Assembly: GCF_902497555.1 (NCBI RefSeq)
Contig: NZ_CABVGP010000001.1
Location: forward strand, 1,840,501-1,904,500
Direction: 5' to 3'
DNA length: 64,000 nucleotides
Source of the DNA: Amycolatopsis camponoti
GTDB lineage: Bacteria > Actinomycetota > Actinomycetes > Mycobacteriales > Pseudonocardiaceae
The notes under the pieces were generated by a model. The model was not told the DNA's origin. It saw only the letters and a program-made list of their open reading frames with translations, and made no database searches. The translations under genes and the position numbers were made by a program. Positions within the stretch are counted from its first letter, which is position 1. Each line of letters opens with the position of its first letter. Positions 52,625 through 61,798 of the stretch are shown here, in pieces.

Positions 52625-53731
52625 GTGCGGGTACTGGTCGCGGGTGGCGGGATCGCCGGCACGGTCACGGCGATGGCGGCGAAGCTCGCGGGACACGATC
52701 CGGTGGTCTTCGAGGCCTACCCGGCCGGCGGGGACGACGCCGGCGCGTTCCTCACGATCATGCACAACGGCATGGACGCCCTGCGCGCGATCGGTGCCGA
52801 ACGGCCGGTGATCGACAGTTCGTTCGCCGCCCACGGCGTCGAGCTCGTCGCCCCGAACGGGGAAACGGCCGGGCGGCGCGAGTTCGGCACCGAAGGCCTC
52901 GACGGACCGCGCACGCTGACCCGCGCGACGCTCTACCGCGTCCTGCAGGACGAAGCCGCGCGCCGGGCCGTCCCCGTCGAACGCGGCAAGCGCCTGGTCG
53001 GCGTGAAGCCGGACGGCACCGGCGTTACCGTCGAGTTCGCCGACGGCACCACCGAAACGGGTGACGTGTTAGTCGGCGCGGACGGGTTGCACTCGGTGGT
53101 CCGGAAGCTGATCGACCCGGACGCCGACGCCCCGCGCTACACCGGCCAGACCGTCGTCTGGGGTTACACGCGGGCGCGCGGGCTGCCGTCGGCGGCCGGG
53201 ATCTACCGCATGGTCCGCGGGAGCAAGGCGGCCTTCGGGTTCACGACCGCCCCGGACGGCGCGACGTTCTGGTTCGCCCGCATCCCCGACGCCGAGCGCT
53301 CCCGCGAGGCGATCGCGGCGGTGACTCCTGAGGGGTGGCGCGAGTTCGCGTACGCGGCGTTCGCCGGGGAACCGTTGCCCTGCACGGAAATCATCGCCGC
53401 CACCGGCGACGAGGTCTTCGGCGGTCACTCCTACGACGTCCCGAGCACGCGGATCTGGTCGACGCCGGACATGGTGCTCGTCGGCGACGCCGCGCACGCC
53501 GCGGCCCCGGCCGACGCGCAGGGTGCGTCGATGGCGATCGAAGACAGCGTCGTGCTCGCGCAGTGCCTGCGCGACCTGCGGGACCCGGCGTCGGCTTTCG
53601 CGGCGTACGAAGGACTTCGCCGCGAGCGCGTCGAGAAGCTGGTCGCGTCGAGCGCGGGGCAGGACGTCGGCGAAAAGCCGGGCTGGGTCTACGAGCACCA
53701 CATCGACTGGGACGCGAAGATCACCGCGTAG
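52625..53731 (+). CDS. FAD-dependent monooxygenase (PHBH-type)
   Basis: A 368-residue flavoprotein hydroxylase: GGGIAG dinucleotide-binding loop (about 7-12), VLVGADGLHSVVR (DG motif, about 150) and LVGDAAHAAAPADAQGASMAIED (about 285, FAD ribityl contact). Hydroxylates an aromatic or polyketide-like compound with NAD(P)H and O2; substrate unknown. GTG 52625 follows GGGGGGA. Its 3' end overlaps the convergent lacI-family gene by 11 bases. Confidence 0.88.
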   Translation: MRVLVAGGGIAGTVTAMAAKLAGHDPVVFEAYPAGGDDAGAFLTIMHNGMDALRAIGAERPVIDSSFAAHGVELVAPNGETAGRREFGTEGLDGPRTLTRATLYRVLQDEAARRAVPVERGKRLVGVKPDGTGVTVEFADGTTETGDVLVGADGLHSVVRKLIDPDADAPRYTGQTVVWGYTRARGLPSAAGIYRMVRGSKAAFGFTTAPDGATFWFARIPDAERSREAIAAVTPEGWREFAYAAFAGEPLPCTEIIAATGDEVFGGHSYDVPSTRIWSTPDMVLVGDAAHAAAPADAQGASMAIEDSVVLAQCLRDLRDPASAFAAYEGLRRERVEKLVASSAGQDVGEKPGWVYEHHIDWDAKITA

Positions 53732-54764
53732 GGCCGCACGAGTCGCGGACCACCAGTTTCGTCGGCAGGCGCACCGGTTCCGGGGCGCCGGCGTTGTCGA
53801 TCATCGCCAGCAGCGCGCCCGCCGCCGCGGTGCCGAAGCCCGGTTTGTCCTGGGCCACCGTCGTCAGCGCCGGGTCGACCAGGGACGCCACCTCGATGTC
53901 GTCGAAGCCGACCACCGACAGGTCCGCCGGCACCGACAACCCGGCCGCGCGGGCCGCGAGCAGGGCGCCGACCGCCATCTCGTCGCTGGCCGCGAACACC
54001 GCCGTCGGCGGGTCCTTGCGGGCCAGCAGCCGCCGCATCCCGACGAACCCGCTTTCGCGGTAGAAGTCCCCGGTGACCACGAAGTCCTCGCGCGCCGGCA
54101 GCCCGGCTTCGGCCAGCCCGCGGCGGTAGCCCTCGGTGCGCGCGGCGGCGGGGGAGTTGCCGCGGGGACCGGTGATCGTCGCGATCCGGTCGTGCCCGAG
54201 CGCGGCGAGGTGCCGGACGGCTTCCGCGGCGCCCGCGGCGTTGTCCGAGGTCACGTAGGTCGCGCGCGGCCCGGACAGGGGCACGTCGAGCGCGACGCAC
54301 GGCAGCCCGGACTGGGCGAACGTCGTGAACGCCTCGGCGTCGGTGCCGCTGTCGATCAGCACCAGCCCGGCCAGGTGGTGGCGCCGGGTCATGCTCACGT
54401 ACCCGATCGGGTCGGCCAGCGACACGCCGGGGTTGCGGTCGCGGGCGTCGTCGCTCGTCGCGAGCATCAGCAGGTGGTAGCCGTGCGAGCTGAGCGCGGA
54501 CTTGAGGCCCAGCAACAGGTCCTGCAGGAACGGGTGCCGCCAGCCGGGCCGCCGGTGGTCGGTGTCCCAGACCAGCCCGACCATCGCCGAGCGCTGGCGT
54601 GACAGCGCTCGCGCCGACTCGTTCGGCGAGAAGTCGAGCTCCCGGGCGACGCGCTCGACGTTTTCGCGCGTCGTCGCGCTCACCGTGGCGGGGCGGTTGA
54701 AGACCCGCGACACGGTCGCGACCGACACCCCGCAGAGTTGGGCGATCTCCCGGGCGGTAACCAT
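53721..54764 (-). CDS. LacI-family transcriptional regulator of the beta-glucoside module
   Basis: A 347-residue repressor. The helix-turn-helix at about 4-25 (AREIAQLCGVSVATVSRVFN) and hinge NESARALSRQR are followed by a periplasmic-binding-protein-like sugar domain (about 62-340). Located where cebR sits in streptomycete cellobiose clusters, divergent from the binding-protein gene. Its recognition helix (VATVSR) is of the GalR/CcpA kind and not, as I recall, that of CebR. AGGAGG precedes the ATG, with a perfect palindrome directly behind. Confidence 0.92.
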   Translation of the reverse strand: MVTAREIAQLCGVSVATVSRVFNRPATVSATTRENVERVARELDFSPNESARALSRQRSAMVGLVWDTDHRRPGWRHPFLQDLLLGLKSALSSHGYHLLMLATSDDARDRNPGVSLADPIGYVSMTRRHHLAGLVLIDSGTDAEAFTTFAQSGLPCVALDVPLSGPRATYVTSDNAAGAAEAVRHLAALGHDRIATITGPRGNSPAAARTEGYRRGLAEAGLPAREDFVVTGDFYRESGFVGMRRLLARKDPPTAVFAASDEMAVGALLAARAAGLSVPADLSVVGFDDIEVASLVDPALTTVAQDKPGFGTAAAGALLAMIDNAGAPEPVRLPTKLVVRDSCGPTR

Positions 54765-54779
54765 GCGGGCCTCCTACCT

Positions 54780-54793
54780 TGTAACCGGTTACA
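54780..54793. promoter_or_regulatory. LacI-type operator adjacent to the lacI gene
   Basis: TGTAACCGGTTACA, a perfect 14-base palindrome with the central CG typical of LacI-family sites, 16 bases upstream of the regulator start. Best candidate for autoregulation by the neighbouring LacI protein. Confidence 0.75.
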
Positions 54794-54865
54794 TTCCTAG
54801 CACATGATCTCTGGCTGGGTAAATGCCAGAGCGTGTTATCTTTTCGTTACTTGACGAAACACTAC

Positions 54866-54879
54866 TGGGAGCGCTCTCA
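54866..54879. promoter_or_regulatory. CebR-like box upstream of the sugar-binding gene
   Basis: TGGGAGCGCTCTCA differs at one base from the streptomycete CebR palindrome TGGGAGCGCTCCCA. It ends 45 bases before the binding-protein start. A TTGACG (54851-54856) upstream may be the -35 element, placing the box over the promoter. Confidence 0.7.
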
Positions 54880-54924
54880 TAGGTCCCGCGTTTTCCGACC
54901 GGCCCGCAGAACAACGGAGATCTC

Positions 54925-56205
54925 ATGCGCCCGAAAACGACAACCCGACGGACCCGCCTGATCGCCGTGGCGGGTGCTGTCCTGGCCGCGGTCACCGCCT
55001 TGAGCGCCTGCGGGAGCAGTGACGCCGGCGGTGAGAAGGTCAAGCTCAGCCTCGGCCTCTTCGGCAACTTCGGCTACACCGACCTGATCAAGGAGTACCA
55101 GGCCGCGCACCCGGACATCGAGATCACCGAGCGGACCGCGTCGTACTCCGACCACCACAAGAGCCTCGCCGCGCACCTGGCCACCGGTGGCGGCGCCGCG
55201 GACATCGAGGCGATCGACACCGGGTACGTCGCCCAGTTCAAGGCGACGCCGGACAAGTTCGTCGACCTCAACACCGTCGGCGGCGACAAGCTCAAGGACC
55301 GCTGGCTGGGCTGGAAGTGGTCGGCTTCGCTGGCCAAGGGCGGCCAGCAGATCGGCTACGGCACCGACGTCGGCGGCCTGGCCATCTGCTACCGCCGCGA
55401 CCTGTTCGAGGCCGCCCAGCTGCCCGCCGACCGCGACGCCGTCTCCGCGCTCTGGCCCACCTGGCAGGCGTTCTTCGACGCGGGCAAGCGATTCCAGGCG
55501 AAGGCACCGAACGGTGTCAAGTGGATGGACGGCGGCCCGACCGTGCTCAACGCGATCTTCGGCCAGGCTCCGGTCGGCTACTACGACCAGAGCGACCAGA
55601 TCGTCGTCGCGAGCAACCCGGCTCTGCGCACGGGCTGGGACCAGGTCGTCGACGCCGTCAAGGCGAACCTGAGCGCCGGCCTGCTCTACAGCACGCCGAC
55701 CTGGAACACCGGGTTCACGCAGAGCCAGTTCGCGACCGTCACCTGCCCCGCCTGGATGATGACGAAGATCAAGGACCAGGCGCCGGACACCTCGGGCAAG
55801 TGGGACGTCGCGAGCGTGCCCGGTGGGGGCGGCAACTGGGGCGGCTCGTACCTCACGATCCCCAAGCAGGGCAAGCACACCAAGGAAGCCGCCGACCTCG
55901 CCGCGTGGCTGACCGCGCCCGAGCAGCAGGCGAAGGTCTTCACCAGCCAGGGCCTGCTGCCCTCGACGCCGTCGCTCTACACCGACCCGAAGATCACCGG
56001 CTACACCAACCCGTTCTTCAACAACGCGCCCGTCGGCAAGCTCTTCACCGACGCCGCGAAGAAGCTGAACCCGCAGTACCAGGGCCCGAAGGCCGGCGAC
56101 GTGCAGACCGAGTTCGGCAACGCGATGCAGCGCGTCGAGCAGGGCAAGCAGGACGGCGCGGCGGCGTGGCAGCAGCTGGTCGGTGACGTCGCGAAGATCA
56201 AGTGA
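54925..56205 (+). CDS. ABC sugar-binding lipoprotein (CebE-like)
   Basis: A 426-residue solute-binding lipoprotein with lipobox LSAC (Cys29), anchored outside the membrane. The fold is of the CUT1 maltose/cellobiose type: LGLFGNFGYTDLIKEYQAAHPDIEI near the N-terminus, YGTDVGGLAICYRRDLF, and many exposed tryptophans for sugar stacking. Captures an oligosaccharide, probably cello- or gluco-oligomers given the downstream GH1 gene. First gene of a four-gene operon, overlapping the first permease. Confidence 0.9.
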   Translation: MRPKTTTRRTRLIAVAGAVLAAVTALSACGSSDAGGEKVKLSLGLFGNFGYTDLIKEYQAAHPDIEITERTASYSDHHKSLAAHLATGGGAADIEAIDTGYVAQFKATPDKFVDLNTVGGDKLKDRWLGWKWSASLAKGGQQIGYGTDVGGLAICYRRDLFEAAQLPADRDAVSALWPTWQAFFDAGKRFQAKAPNGVKWMDGGPTVLNAIFGQAPVGYYDQSDQIVVASNPALRTGWDQVVDAVKANLSAGLLYSTPTWNTGFTQSQFATVTCPAWMMTKIKDQAPDTSGKWDVASVPGGGGNWGGSYLTIPKQGKHTKEAADLAAWLTAPEQQAKVFTSQGLLPSTPSLYTDPKITGYTNPFFNNAPVGKLFTDAAKKLNPQYQGPKAGDVQTEFGNAMQRVEQGKQDGAAAWQQLVGDVAKIK

Positions 56206-57125
56206 TGACGCTCTCCCGGGCCGACCGGCGGCACAAGTGGGACGTCAAGCTGTCGCCGTTCGGCTTCATCAGCCCGTACTTCCTGATCTTCGGCGTCTTC
56301 GGGCTGTTCCCGCTGCTGTACACGGCTTTCGTGTCACTGCAGAAGCGCAACCTGCTCGACGCCGAGGGCGCGACGTTCATCGGCTTCGGCAACTACGAGC
56401 AGCTGCTGTTCCACGACCCGTACTTCTGGAACGCGATGGGGAACACGGTCAGCCTCTGGCTGCTGACCACGATCCCGCAGATCCTGTTCGCGCTCGGCAT
56501 CGCGCACCTGCTCAACCGCAGGCTGCGCGGGCGGACGCTGTTCCGGATGGGGATGATCCTGCCGAACATCACCTCGGTGGCGGCGGTGACGATCATCTTC
56601 GCGCAGCTCTTCGGCCGCGACTTCGGGCTGGTGAACTGGGCGCTGAGCTGGTTCGGCGGCGGCCACGTCGACTGGCAGGCCGGCACGGCCAGCTCGCACA
56701 CCGCCATCGCGGCGATGGTGGTGTGGCGCTGGACCGGTTACCACGCGCTGATCTTCCTGGCGTCGATGCAGGCGATCCCGTCGACCATGTACGAGGCCGC
56801 CACGCTCGACGGCGCCAGGGGGTGGCAGCAGTTCTGGCGGATCACCGTGCCGCTGCTGCGGCCGCAGATCATCTTCTCGACGGTGATCGCGACGACCGGG
56901 AACATGCGGCTGCTCGCCGAGCCGCTGCTGTTCAACCCCGGCACGGCCGCGGCCACCGGGGGTTCGGACCGGCAGTTCCAGACGGCCGCGCTCTACCTCT
57001 ACGAGCAGGGCTTCACCAAGTACGACTTCGGCTACAGCTCGGCGATCGCGCTGATCCTGGCCGTGGCCACGATGCTCGTCGCGGGCGTGTCGTACCTGGT
57101 GACCCGGCGCATCCAAACGGACTGA
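56205..57125 (+). CDS. ABC sugar permease (CebF-like)
   Basis: A 306-residue CUT1 permease with six membrane helices and the ATPase-coupling EAA loop YEAATLDGARGWQQFWRITVP (about 195-215). The ATG at 56205 shares a base with the binding-protein stop (TGATG); a GTG three bases earlier is also in frame. No ATPase gene is present, as in streptomycete systems using a shared MsiK. Confidence 0.9.
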   Translation: MTLSRADRRHKWDVKLSPFGFISPYFLIFGVFGLFPLLYTAFVSLQKRNLLDAEGATFIGFGNYEQLLFHDPYFWNAMGNTVSLWLLTTIPQILFALGIAHLLNRRLRGRTLFRMGMILPNITSVAAVTIIFAQLFGRDFGLVNWALSWFGGGHVDWQAGTASSHTAIAAMVVWRWTGYHALIFLASMQAIPSTMYEAATLDGARGWQQFWRITVPLLRPQIIFSTVIATTGNMRLLAEPLLFNPGTAAATGGSDRQFQTAALYLYEQGFTKYDFGYSSAIALILAVATMLVAGVSYLVTRRIQTD

Positions 57126-57134
57126 GGAGCCGAC

Positions 57135-58019
57135 ATGACCACCGTGCTGACCCCGGCCGCGCCCGCGCCGCCGGCGGCCCCCGGGCGGGCCCGGCGCCTC
57201 GTGCGCCGGGTCGCGAGCCCGTGGACCTACGCCGCGCTGATCGCGATCCTGGCCGGCTCGGCGTTCCCCGTGTACTGGTCGTTCGTCGTCTCGTCGCAGA
57301 CGACGGAAGCCGTCGGCAGCGTCCCGCCCGTGCTGGTGCCGGGCGGGCACCTGTTCGAGAACATCGCCCGTGTCTTCGACGAGTCGAACTTCGCGCTGGC
57401 GCTCGGGAACTCGATGATCGTCGCGGGCACGATCACCGTGTCCGTGGTGCTGTTCTCGACGCTGGCCGGGTTCGCCTTCGCCAAGCTGAAGTTCCGCGGC
57501 CGGACCGTGCTGCTGCTGCTCGTGGTCGCCACCCAGGCGATCCCGACCGAGCTGGGCGTCGTGCCGCTGTACATGATGATGGCCGACTTCGGCTGGGCCG
57601 GGCAGCTGCAGGCGGTGATCGTGCCCGGCCTGGTCACCGCGTTCGGCGTGTTCTTCATGCGCCAGTACTTCGAGCGGGCACTGCCGCTGGAACTGCTGGA
57701 GGCCGGGCGGATGGACGGCTGCGGCTCGCTGCGGCTGTTCTGGCACGTCGCGCTGCCGGCCGCCCGCCCGGCCGCGGCGGTGCTCGGGCTGTTCACGTTC
57801 ATGCAGGCGTGGAACGACTTCTTCTGGCCGCTGGTCGTGCTGGTCCCGGAGAACCCGACCGTCCAGACCGCGCTCTCCAGCCTGGCCAGCGGCTACACCA
57901 CCGACTACACCCTCGTGCTCACCGCCGCCACCATCGGCACCGTCCCCGTCCTCCTCGTGTTCCTGCTGTTCGGCCGCCAGATCGTCGGCGGCATCATGCA
58001 GGGCGCGCTCAAGGGCTGA
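57135..58019 (+). CDS. ABC sugar permease (CebG-like)
   Basis: A 294-residue second CUT1 permease. A proline- and alanine-rich cytosolic start precedes six membrane helices and the coupling loop LEAGRMDGCGSLRLFWHVALP (about 190-210). GAGGAGCC precedes the ATG, 9 bases after the first permease stop. Confidence 0.9.
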   Translation: MTTVLTPAAPAPPAAPGRARRLVRRVASPWTYAALIAILAGSAFPVYWSFVVSSQTTEAVGSVPPVLVPGGHLFENIARVFDESNFALALGNSMIVAGTITVSVVLFSTLAGFAFAKLKFRGRTVLLLLVVATQAIPTELGVVPLYMMMADFGWAGQLQAVIVPGLVTAFGVFFMRQYFERALPLELLEAGRMDGCGSLRLFWHVALPAARPAAAVLGLFTFMQAWNDFFWPLVVLVPENPTVQTALSSLASGYTTDYTLVLTAATIGTVPVLLVFLLFGRQIVGGIMQGALKG

Positions 58020-58035
58020 CCTCCCGGAGCTCATC

Positions 58036-59397
58036 GTGACTTCCAGCTTCCCGCTCGGCTTCCGCTGGGGCGTAGCCACCTCGGCGTTCCAGATCGAGGG
58101 TGCGACGACCGCCGACGGCCGTGGACCGTCCATCTGGGACACCTTCGCCGCGGTCCCCGGCGCGGTCGCCGGGGGTGACACCGGCGAGCCGGCGGCGGAC
58201 CACTACCACCGCTGGCGCGCCGACCTCGCGCTGCTGGGCGACCTCGGCGTCGACTCCTACCGCTTTTCCGTTTCGTGGCCCCGGATCCAGCCGGACGGCC
58301 GGCACGCCGAACGCCGGGGCCTCGACTTCTACCGGCGGCTGGTGGAAGCGCTGCGGGAGAAGAACATCGAGCCGTTCCTCACGCTGTACCACTGGGACCT
58401 GCCGCAGGCCCTGGAGGACGCCGGCGGGTGGCGTTCGCGCGACACGGCGTCGCGCTTCGCCGAATACGCGGCGCTGGTGCACGAGGAGCTCGGCGACGTC
58501 GTCGACCACTGGACGACGCTGAACGAGCCGTACCCGTGCGCCATCGCGGGGTACGGTGAAGGGCGGCACGCACCGGGAGCGCGTGAGGGACACGGCGCGC
58601 TCGCCGCCGCCCACCACCTGCTGCTGGGCCACGGCTTGGCGGTGCGGGCGATGCGCGCGCAGGCGTCGCCGCAGCACCGGTTCGGGATCGTGCTCAACCA
58701 GTCGCCGGCGGTGCCGGTGTCGGACTCGGCCGCGGACGCCGCGGCGGCGGCCCGCCAGGACACGTTGCTGCGGCGCCAGTTCACCGACCCGCTGTTCGGC
58801 GGCCGGTACGCGCCGGGACTGGCGGCGATGTTCGCCGGCGTCTCGGACTTCTCGTTCCGCCACGACGGCGACCTGGAGACGATCGGCGTCCCGCTGGACT
58901 ACCTGGGCGTCAACTACTACTACCGGCTGCACGTCGCGGACGCCCCGCACCGCGAGCCGGACCCGGCGCTGCGGACCGTGGCCGACATCGGCGTGGACAC
59001 GACCCGCCTGCCGGAAGTCCCGCGCACGGGCATGGGCTGGCCGGTGGAGCCGGAGGGGCTCACCGAAGCCCTGGTCGGCCTGCACAACCGCTATCCCGGG
59101 CTCCCGCCGATGTACGTCACGGAAAACGGCTGCGTGTACGCCGACCGCAGCGATTTCGCCGACTACGAGCGCATTTCGTTCCTGAGCGAGCACATCGAAG
59201 CGGCGCGCACGGCCGCGGCGGCGGGGGTGGACCTGCGGGGGTACTTCTGCTGGTCCCTGCTGGACAACTTCGAGTGGGCGCACGGGTACAAGCACCGGTT
59301 CGGCCTGATCCACGTGGACTACACGACGCAGGCCCGCACCCCGAGAGCGAGCTACCGCTGGTACCGCGACCACATCGCGGCGGAACGCGCCCGGTGA
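58036..59397 (+). CDS. GH1 beta-glucosidase (BglC-like)
   Basis: A 453-residue cytosolic glycoside hydrolase family 1 enzyme. FPLGFRWGVATSAFQIEG starts the barrel, the acid/base Glu is in TLNEP (about 163) and the nucleophile in YVTENG (about 364). DNFEWAHGYKHRFGL closes it. Hydrolyses imported beta-glucosides to glucose. GTG 58036 follows CGGAGCTC. Last gene of the ABC operon, followed by a 44-base palindrome. Confidence 0.94.
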   Translation: MTSSFPLGFRWGVATSAFQIEGATTADGRGPSIWDTFAAVPGAVAGGDTGEPAADHYHRWRADLALLGDLGVDSYRFSVSWPRIQPDGRHAERRGLDFYRRLVEALREKNIEPFLTLYHWDLPQALEDAGGWRSRDTASRFAEYAALVHEELGDVVDHWTTLNEPYPCAIAGYGEGRHAPGAREGHGALAAAHHLLLGHGLAVRAMRAQASPQHRFGIVLNQSPAVPVSDSAADAAAAARQDTLLRRQFTDPLFGGRYAPGLAAMFAGVSDFSFRHDGDLETIGVPLDYLGVNYYYRLHVADAPHREPDPALRTVADIGVDTTRLPEVPRTGMGWPVEPEGLTEALVGLHNRYPGLPPMYVTENGCVYADRSDFADYERISFLSEHIEAARTAAAAGVDLRGYFCWSLLDNFEWAHGYKHRFGLIHVDYTTQARTPRASYRWYRDHIAAERAR

Positions 59398-59400
59398 AAC

Positions 59401-59444
59401 CCGTCGAGGCCACCTCGCGGACGTCCGCGAGGTGGCCTCGACGG
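59401..59444. terminator. 44-bp perfect palindrome between convergent genes
   Basis: Twenty-two bases beginning CCGTCGAGGCCACCTCGCGG are followed immediately by their exact complement, with no spacer. Starts 4 bases after the GH1 stop and ends 7 bases before the acyl-CoA synthetase stop; a bidirectional terminator is the likely role. Confidence 0.8.
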
Positions 59445-59451
59445 CGGTTCG

Positions 59452-61248
59452 CTACTTCTTGTACAGGCTCTCGATGTCGTTCGCGTAGTTCTTCGTCACC
59501 ACGTTGCGCTTCAGCTTGAGGCTCGGCGTGATCTCCCCGCCCGCCTCGGTGAAGTCGTTGGCCAGCACCGTGAACTTCTTGATCGCCTCGGCCTTGGACA
59601 CCTGCCGGTTGGCCTCGTCGACCGCGGCCTGGATCTCCGCGAGGAGATCGGCGTCGGTGGCCAGGTCCGCGACCGAAGCGTTGGCGGGCTTGTTGTGCTG
59701 GGACTTCCACGACGGGAAGTACTCCTCGTCCACCGTCACCAGCGCCGCGATGAACGGGCGCTGGTCGCCGACCACCATGGCCTGGCTGACCAGCGGGGCC
59801 GCCTTGATCGTGTCCTCGAGGCCGGACGGGGCGACGTTCTTGCCGCCCGCCGTGACGATGATCTCCTTCTTGCGGCCGGTGATCTTGAGGAAGCCGTCGG
59901 AGTCGAGCTCGCCCAGGTCGCCGGTGTGGAACCAGCCGTCGGTGAGGGACTCGGCCGTCGCCTGCGGGTTGTTGTAGTACGCCCCGAACACGACGTCGCC
60001 CTTGAGCATGACCTCGCCGTCGTCGGCGATGCGGACCGACGTGCCGTTGACCGGCTTGCCGACCGTGCCGACGCGGAACGCCGTCTGCGTGTTGACGTTC
60101 GCCGCCGCGGACGTCTCGGTCAGGCCGTAGCCCTCGAACACCGGGACGCCGATGCCGCGGAAGAAGTGCGCGAGCCGCGCGCCGAGCGGGGCACCGCCGG
60201 AGACCGCCGCGACGCAGCGGCCGCCGAGGGCCGCGCGCAGCTTGCCGTAGACGAGCTTGTCGAAGACCAGGTGCTTCAGCTTGAGCCCGAGCCCGGCGCC
60301 GCCCTTGTCCTGCGCCTCGCTGTAGGCGACCGCGGTGGCCTCGGCGGCGTCGAAGATCTTGCCCTTGCCGTCGCCGTGGGCCTTCTGCTTCGCCGAGTTG
60401 TAGACCTTCTCGAACACGCGCGGCACGGCGACGACGAACGTGGGCCGGAACGTGCCCAGGTCCGCGACCAGGTTCTTGACGTCCGGCGTGTGCCCGAGGG
60501 TGACGCGGGCGGACAGCGCGGTCACGGCGATCGCGCGGGCCAGCACGTGCGCCAGCGGCAGGAACACCAGCAGCGAGTTGCCCTGCTCCATGAGCTGCGG
60601 GAACGCCTCGATGTCGGCGCGGATCTCGGCCAGCAGGTTGCGGTGGGTCAGCTCGACGCCCTTGGGGCGGCCGGTGGTGCCCGAGGTGTAGACGATCGTG
60701 GCCAGCTCGCCCGCGCTCACCTCGCGGCGGCGCTCGTGCAGCTCGTCGTCCGACAGCGACGCGCCCATCGCGGCCAGCTCTTCGACGGCGGGGGAGTCAC
60801 CTTCGATCTGCCACGTGTTGTCCAGCTCGGTGAGCCGGTCCCGGATCTCCTCGACCGCCGCGGCGTGGGCGTTCGTCTCGACGAACACGCCCTTCGCGGC
60901 CGAGTCGGAGAGGATCCAGTACACCTGCTCGGGGGAGGAGGTGTCGTAGATCGGCACCGTGACCGCGCCCGCCGCCCAGATGGCGAAGTCGATCAGCGTC
61001 CACTCGTAGCGGGTCTTGGACATGATGGCGACGCGGTCGCCGCGGCCGATCCCGGCCTGGGCCATGCCCTTGGCCACCGCCAGCACCTGGCCGGCGAACT
61101 CCTTGGCCGTGACGTCCAGCCAGGTTCCGTCGACCTGGCGGCGGAAGCTCACCACGTCCGAGAACCGCTCGGCGTTCGCCCAGACGACATCGGACATGTT
61201 CTCGTCGTCGGCCACCGGCTTGCCGGCGGGAGCGCTGTATTCGCGCAC
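59452..61248 (-). CDS. Long-chain fatty-acid-CoA ligase, FadD15-like
   Basis: A 598-residue adenylate-forming enzyme of the long FadD15 type. P-loop YTSGTTGRPKGVELTH (about 190), GYGLTETSAAANVNT (about 375), TGDLGELDSDGFLKITGRKKEII (about 450) and the lysine-containing end SLKLKRNVVTKNYA are visible. Activates long-chain fatty acids to CoA esters. The GTG at 61248 is chosen because GGAGG lies 5 bases upstream; an in-frame TTG at 61266 would place that site inside the gene. Divergent from the SRPBCC gene cluster, as near mycobacterial fadD15. Confidence 0.9.
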   Translation of the reverse strand: MREYSAPAGKPVADDENMSDVVWANAERFSDVVSFRRQVDGTWLDVTAKEFAGQVLAVAKGMAQAGIGRGDRVAIMSKTRYEWTLIDFAIWAAGAVTVPIYDTSSPEQVYWILSDSAAKGVFVETNAHAAAVEEIRDRLTELDNTWQIEGDSPAVEELAAMGASLSDDELHERRREVSAGELATIVYTSGTTGRPKGVELTHRNLLAEIRADIEAFPQLMEQGNSLLVFLPLAHVLARAIAVTALSARVTLGHTPDVKNLVADLGTFRPTFVVAVPRVFEKVYNSAKQKAHGDGKGKIFDAAEATAVAYSEAQDKGGAGLGLKLKHLVFDKLVYGKLRAALGGRCVAAVSGGAPLGARLAHFFRGIGVPVFEGYGLTETSAAANVNTQTAFRVGTVGKPVNGTSVRIADDGEVMLKGDVVFGAYYNNPQATAESLTDGWFHTGDLGELDSDGFLKITGRKKEIIVTAGGKNVAPSGLEDTIKAAPLVSQAMVVGDQRPFIAALVTVDEEYFPSWKSQHNKPANASVADLATDADLLAEIQAAVDEANRQVSKAEAIKKFTVLANDFTEAGGEITPSLKLKRNVVTKNYANDIESLYKK

Positions 61249-61375
61249 GTGGACCTCCGTGTTCAACGCGTGCGGCAGGCGACACCGCTGTTACCCGCCA
61301 GTCAACTTAGCGTGGTGAGCACCTTAAGACCATGCTGATCGCCGTCGCACGGCGAGGGCGTGACATTCTTCGCAC

Positions 61376-61786
61376 GTGAACGCGCCACCCTCACTCGACA
61401 TCGTCGACGAGACGTTCCTCGCCGTTCCGCCGGCCACCGTGGCCGCGGTCTTCGCCGCACCGGCGTCCTGGCGGCGCTACTGGCCCGACCTGGTCCTCGA
61501 GGTCTACACCGACCGGGGTGACAAGGGCCTGCGCTGGACCGTGCGGGGCGCGCTCGTCGGTACGATGGAGGTCTGGCTCGAGCCGGTGCTCGACGGCACC
61601 CTGCTGCACTACTTCCTGCGGGCGACGCCCGCTGACGCGGCCGGGACGCCCCGGGAACTGGCGCCACGCGACCTGCGCCGGGAGTTCGACCGGCGGGCCC
61701 GCGCGGCGAAGGAGATCGCGCTCGGGCTCAAGGAGATCCTGGAGGACGGGCGCGAGCCCGGCGTTCCTCCACGCGGCGAAAGCTAG
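61376..61786 (+). CDS. SRPBCC-like small protein (polyketide cyclase superfamily)
   Basis: A 136-residue protein with a short START/SRPBCC-type fold: hydrophobic VPPATVAAVFAAPASWRRYWPDLVLEVY near the N-terminus, then WTVRGALVGTMEVWLEP. Probably binds a lipid or other hydrophobic ligand; no catalytic residues are evident. GTG start at 61376 without a strong ribosome site. Likely co-transcribed with the next gene, 12 bases away. Confidence 0.75.
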   Translation: MNAPPSLDIVDETFLAVPPATVAAVFAAPASWRRYWPDLVLEVYTDRGDKGLRWTVRGALVGTMEVWLEPVLDGTLLHYFLRATPADAAGTPRELAPRDLRREFDRRARAAKEIALGLKEILEDGREPGVPPRGES

Positions 61787-61798
61787 AGGGGGCCAGGG

